Notes under the pieces: generated by a model
Database searches by the model: none
What the model was told of the DNA's origin: nothing
Seen by the model: the letters and a program-made list of their open reading frames with translations, nothing else
Made by a program: the position numbers and the translations under genes
Assembly (NCBI RefSeq): GCF_947501225.1
Contig: NZ_CANMUW010000001.1
Coordinates: forward strand, 186,001 to 250,000
Source of the DNA: an uncultured Shewanella sp.
GTDB lineage: Bacteria; Pseudomonadota; Gammaproteobacteria; Enterobacterales; Shewanellaceae
Reading direction: 5' to 3'
DNA length: 64,000 bases
Shown: positions 62,449-64,000 of the stretch, piece by piece
Position numbering within the stretch: the first letter of the stretch is position 1
Layout: each line of letters starts with the position of its first letter

Positions 62449-64000
62449 ATGTTCCAAAGAGCATGGGTTTCATTACTTCTGTGTTTGACTCTGCTCATCG
62501 GCAGTTTCGACTCTATTGCGGCGCCCGCTATCGACCAATCGTTTCTGTTTCACTCCTCTGCTTATCAAGAAGTTCCCTCCAGGCACGCCGATGTGATGGA
62601 GTGGCTTTCAACGCTCGAGAAAGCCGATAAGATAAGCCTTACCGGTGGCAGCTACTGGCTGGCCATGCCGGTCATGATGTATGAAGATGAGTCTGAATGG
62701 GTGATAAACGTCAGAAACTCAGTCGTAGAGTCACTGGATTACTACATGCTTGGTGATGATGGCAGTAACCAAGATTCGCATACCGGCTATTACGCTCCCT
62801 ATGAATTTCTGTTCGATTATGGCCGAAAGATTAAAATGAGTTATGGTGTTGAGTATTGGTTGATTGTTCAAATTGAGAGCCGCTACTTCTCTTCAGTGCC
62901 AAAGGTTGAGCTGAAACCCTTCAGCGAACACAAGCGAAGCTCAGATCTTGAGGCGATGGCGGTAGGTCTGTGTCTTGGTGGCCTGCTGTTCATCGCCCTC
63001 TATAATTTACTCATCTACACTTCGATTTTTGACCGGGCGTTTCTCTACTACGGCCTATATGTATTGACCTACTTCGCTGGTTGGGCCTTAACCTTTCATG
63101 TGCCGGCGCATTTAATGAATTTTCATAATCTGGAGATCCACCACCTGTTCTTTATCGGTTTGCCGATTTTTAATATCCTGTTTTATAGGCACTTCCTTCA
63201 ACTCCCCGAGTATTCACCTCTACTGTGGAACCTGAGCAAACTCTTGCTGTGGACCTGTATACTCGCATTGCCGACGAGTATCTTCTGGGTTTCTCATACC
63301 GCCCTCATCGCCTCGGTGTTGATAATGCTCTGGATAGCTCTTGCCATCACATGCGGTAATGTTTGTCTGCTCAAAGGTTTCTCTCCGGCCCGATATTTTA
63401 TTATCGCTTTTACCTGCCTGTTACTGCCATCTGTGCTTATCCTGCCCGGTAATCTGGGTCTTGCCCCTGATTTGATCGCCTATGCCGAGTTGGCGACGCT
63501 GTTTGGCGGAACCATCGATGCTCTGCTCCTATCGTTAGCGTTGGCGAGTAAGATCAAGATACTCTCCCGGGAGCGTCAATCATATATAGAGACATTAGGG
63601 AGGGCCTGGAAAAAGATAAGGCAGGATCAATTGACTCAGTTACCCAATCGTCACGCATTCGATGAGTTTATGCACTCGCAGCCGTTAACGGGCAAAGAGG
63701 CGAGGCAAACGTTACATCTCTTCTTATTGGATATCGACGGCCTGAAGCTGGTCAACCATACACTGGGTCATCAGCATGGGGACTCGCTGCTTCAGTATGC
63801 TGCAAAGCAATTAACACTCATCTGTGAGTCTCACGAGAGGGTAAATCTGTTTCGTATAGGCGGAGATAACTTCGTTATCTTGATATCGGTCGAACAAACC
63901 TCCTCCCTCAAATTGGAGTTGGAGTCGCTTGCAAAGGATCTTGAGCGGGAGGGGGGGAACGGAACCGGCCTGAGCTATGGTTATGCGTTAAATCATGATG
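62449..64000 (+). CDS. 7TMR-DISM sensor with GGDEF-like domain (3' truncated by window end)
   Basis: An open frame of 517 codons runs from ATG 62449 (an in-frame stop lies directly before it) to the window end. A signal peptide (VSLLLCLTLLIGSFDSIAA) is followed by a periplasmic 7TMR-DISMED2-type domain (about 30-170), seven membrane helices (about 180-375), a short coiled coil and a GGDEF-like domain. LPNRHAFDEF, LLDIDGLKLVNHTLGHQHGDSLL and FRIGGDNFVIL are recognisable. The signature is GGDNF (near residue 470) instead of GGDEF, so cyclase activity is doubtful. It would sense a periplasmic ligand. The C-terminus is outside the window. Confidence 0.85.
   Translation, partial: MFQRAWVSLLLCLTLLIGSFDSIAAPAIDQSFLFHSSAYQEVPSRHADVMEWLSTLEKADKISLTGGSYWLAMPVMMYEDESEWVINVRNSVVESLDYYMLGDDGSNQDSHTGYYAPYEFLFDYGRKIKMSYGVEYWLIVQIESRYFSSVPKVELKPFSEHKRSSDLEAMAVGLCLGGLLFIALYNLLIYTSIFDRAFLYYGLYVLTYFAGWALTFHVPAHLMNFHNLEIHHLFFIGLPIFNILFYRHFLQLPEYSPLLWNLSKLLLWTCILALPTSIFWVSHTALIASVLIMLWIALAITCGNVCLLKGFSPARYFIIAFTCLLLPSVLILPGNLGLAPDLIAYAELATLFGGTIDALLLSLALASKIKILSRERQSYIETLGRAWKKIRQDQLTQLPNRHAFDEFMHSQPLTGKEARQTLHLFLLDIDGLKLVNHTLGHQHGDSLLQYAAKQLTLICESHERVNLFRIGGDNFVILISVEQTSSLKLELESLAKDLEREGGNGTGLSYGYALNHD

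Overview
The window is a chromosomal segment of a Gram-negative gammaproteobacterium, almost certainly a marine Shewanella or a very close relative. This rests on gene content and order: xseB-ispA-dxs, a divergent nadK/grpE pair, gcvA-ygdD-rlmM, xni-ppnN, rdgC, a Na+-type PomAB stator, ThiI with a rhodanese domain, a respiratory arsenate-reductase-like pair and many c-di-GMP proteins. No rRNA, tRNA, IS element, prophage or CRISPR array was seen. Both ends cut through a gene.

Layout. 1-2.8 kb: end of a MASE1-GAF-PAS-GGDEF-EAL sensor. 2.9-6.3 kb: arrAB-like arsenate respiration genes (minus strand) with an FNR/EtrA-like site upstream. 6.6-8.3 kb: YfhL ferredoxin and the tRNA hydroxylation protein TrhP/YegQ. 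8.6-15.8 kb: HDOD protein and two further GGDEF-EAL proteins, with a thioesterase and a periplasmic binding protein between them. 15.9-22.6 kb: DEAD-box helicase, secreted nuclease/phosphatase-like lipoprotein, YeiR GTPase, MATE pump, TonB-C protein. 22.7-31.4 kb: nadK, grpE with a heat-shock promoter, the xseB-ispA-dxs operon, pomAB, thiI. 31.4-32.3 kb: repeat-rich, with a heptamer tract and five REP-like palindromes. 32.4-41.5 kb: small exported protein, gcvA-hydrolase-ygdD, rlmM, NAD-type isocitrate dehydrogenase, S9 peptidase, a methyltransferase-like membrane protein and a GNAT enzyme. 41.5-43 kb: an AT-rich accessory patch with an orphan gene between two hairpin-rich spacers. 43-51 kb: DUF3192 protein, xni, ppnN, a diguanylate cyclase, a TPR protein with a degenerate GGDEF, rdgC. 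51.4-56.1 kb: phosphate block (porin, phoB, phoR, pstS). 56.2-61 kb: six related small-RNA genes interleaved with a collagenase and an M1 aminopeptidase. 61-64 kb: glutathione peroxidase, YfaZ-like protein, and the start of a 7TMR-DISM/GGDEF gene that runs off the end.

The most striking element is a family of six minus-strand small-RNA genes at 56281-57526 and 60488-60912. Each ends in a strong intrinsic terminator. Five have a sigma-E-type promoter (AAGTTC on the plus strand, exactly 16 nt from the -10) and the sixth has a decayed version at the same spacing. All carry a MicA-like anti-Shine-Dalgarno segment of the GUUCAUCAUC type and a CUAGCGC core. The seed of two members is perfectly complementary over 10 nt to the start codon region of the porin gene at 51467, which suggests an envelope-stress circuit that represses porins.

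Other regulatory structure: a near-perfect sigma-32 promoter inside the first codons of nadK, a FliA-type promoter far upstream of pomAB, a Pho box before pstS, three tracts of 7-bp tandem repeats at gene 3' ends, and three loci of hairpins with GGA-type loops that resemble CsrA sites. Seven proteins belong to c-di-GMP signalling or carry its domains, an unusually high local density.
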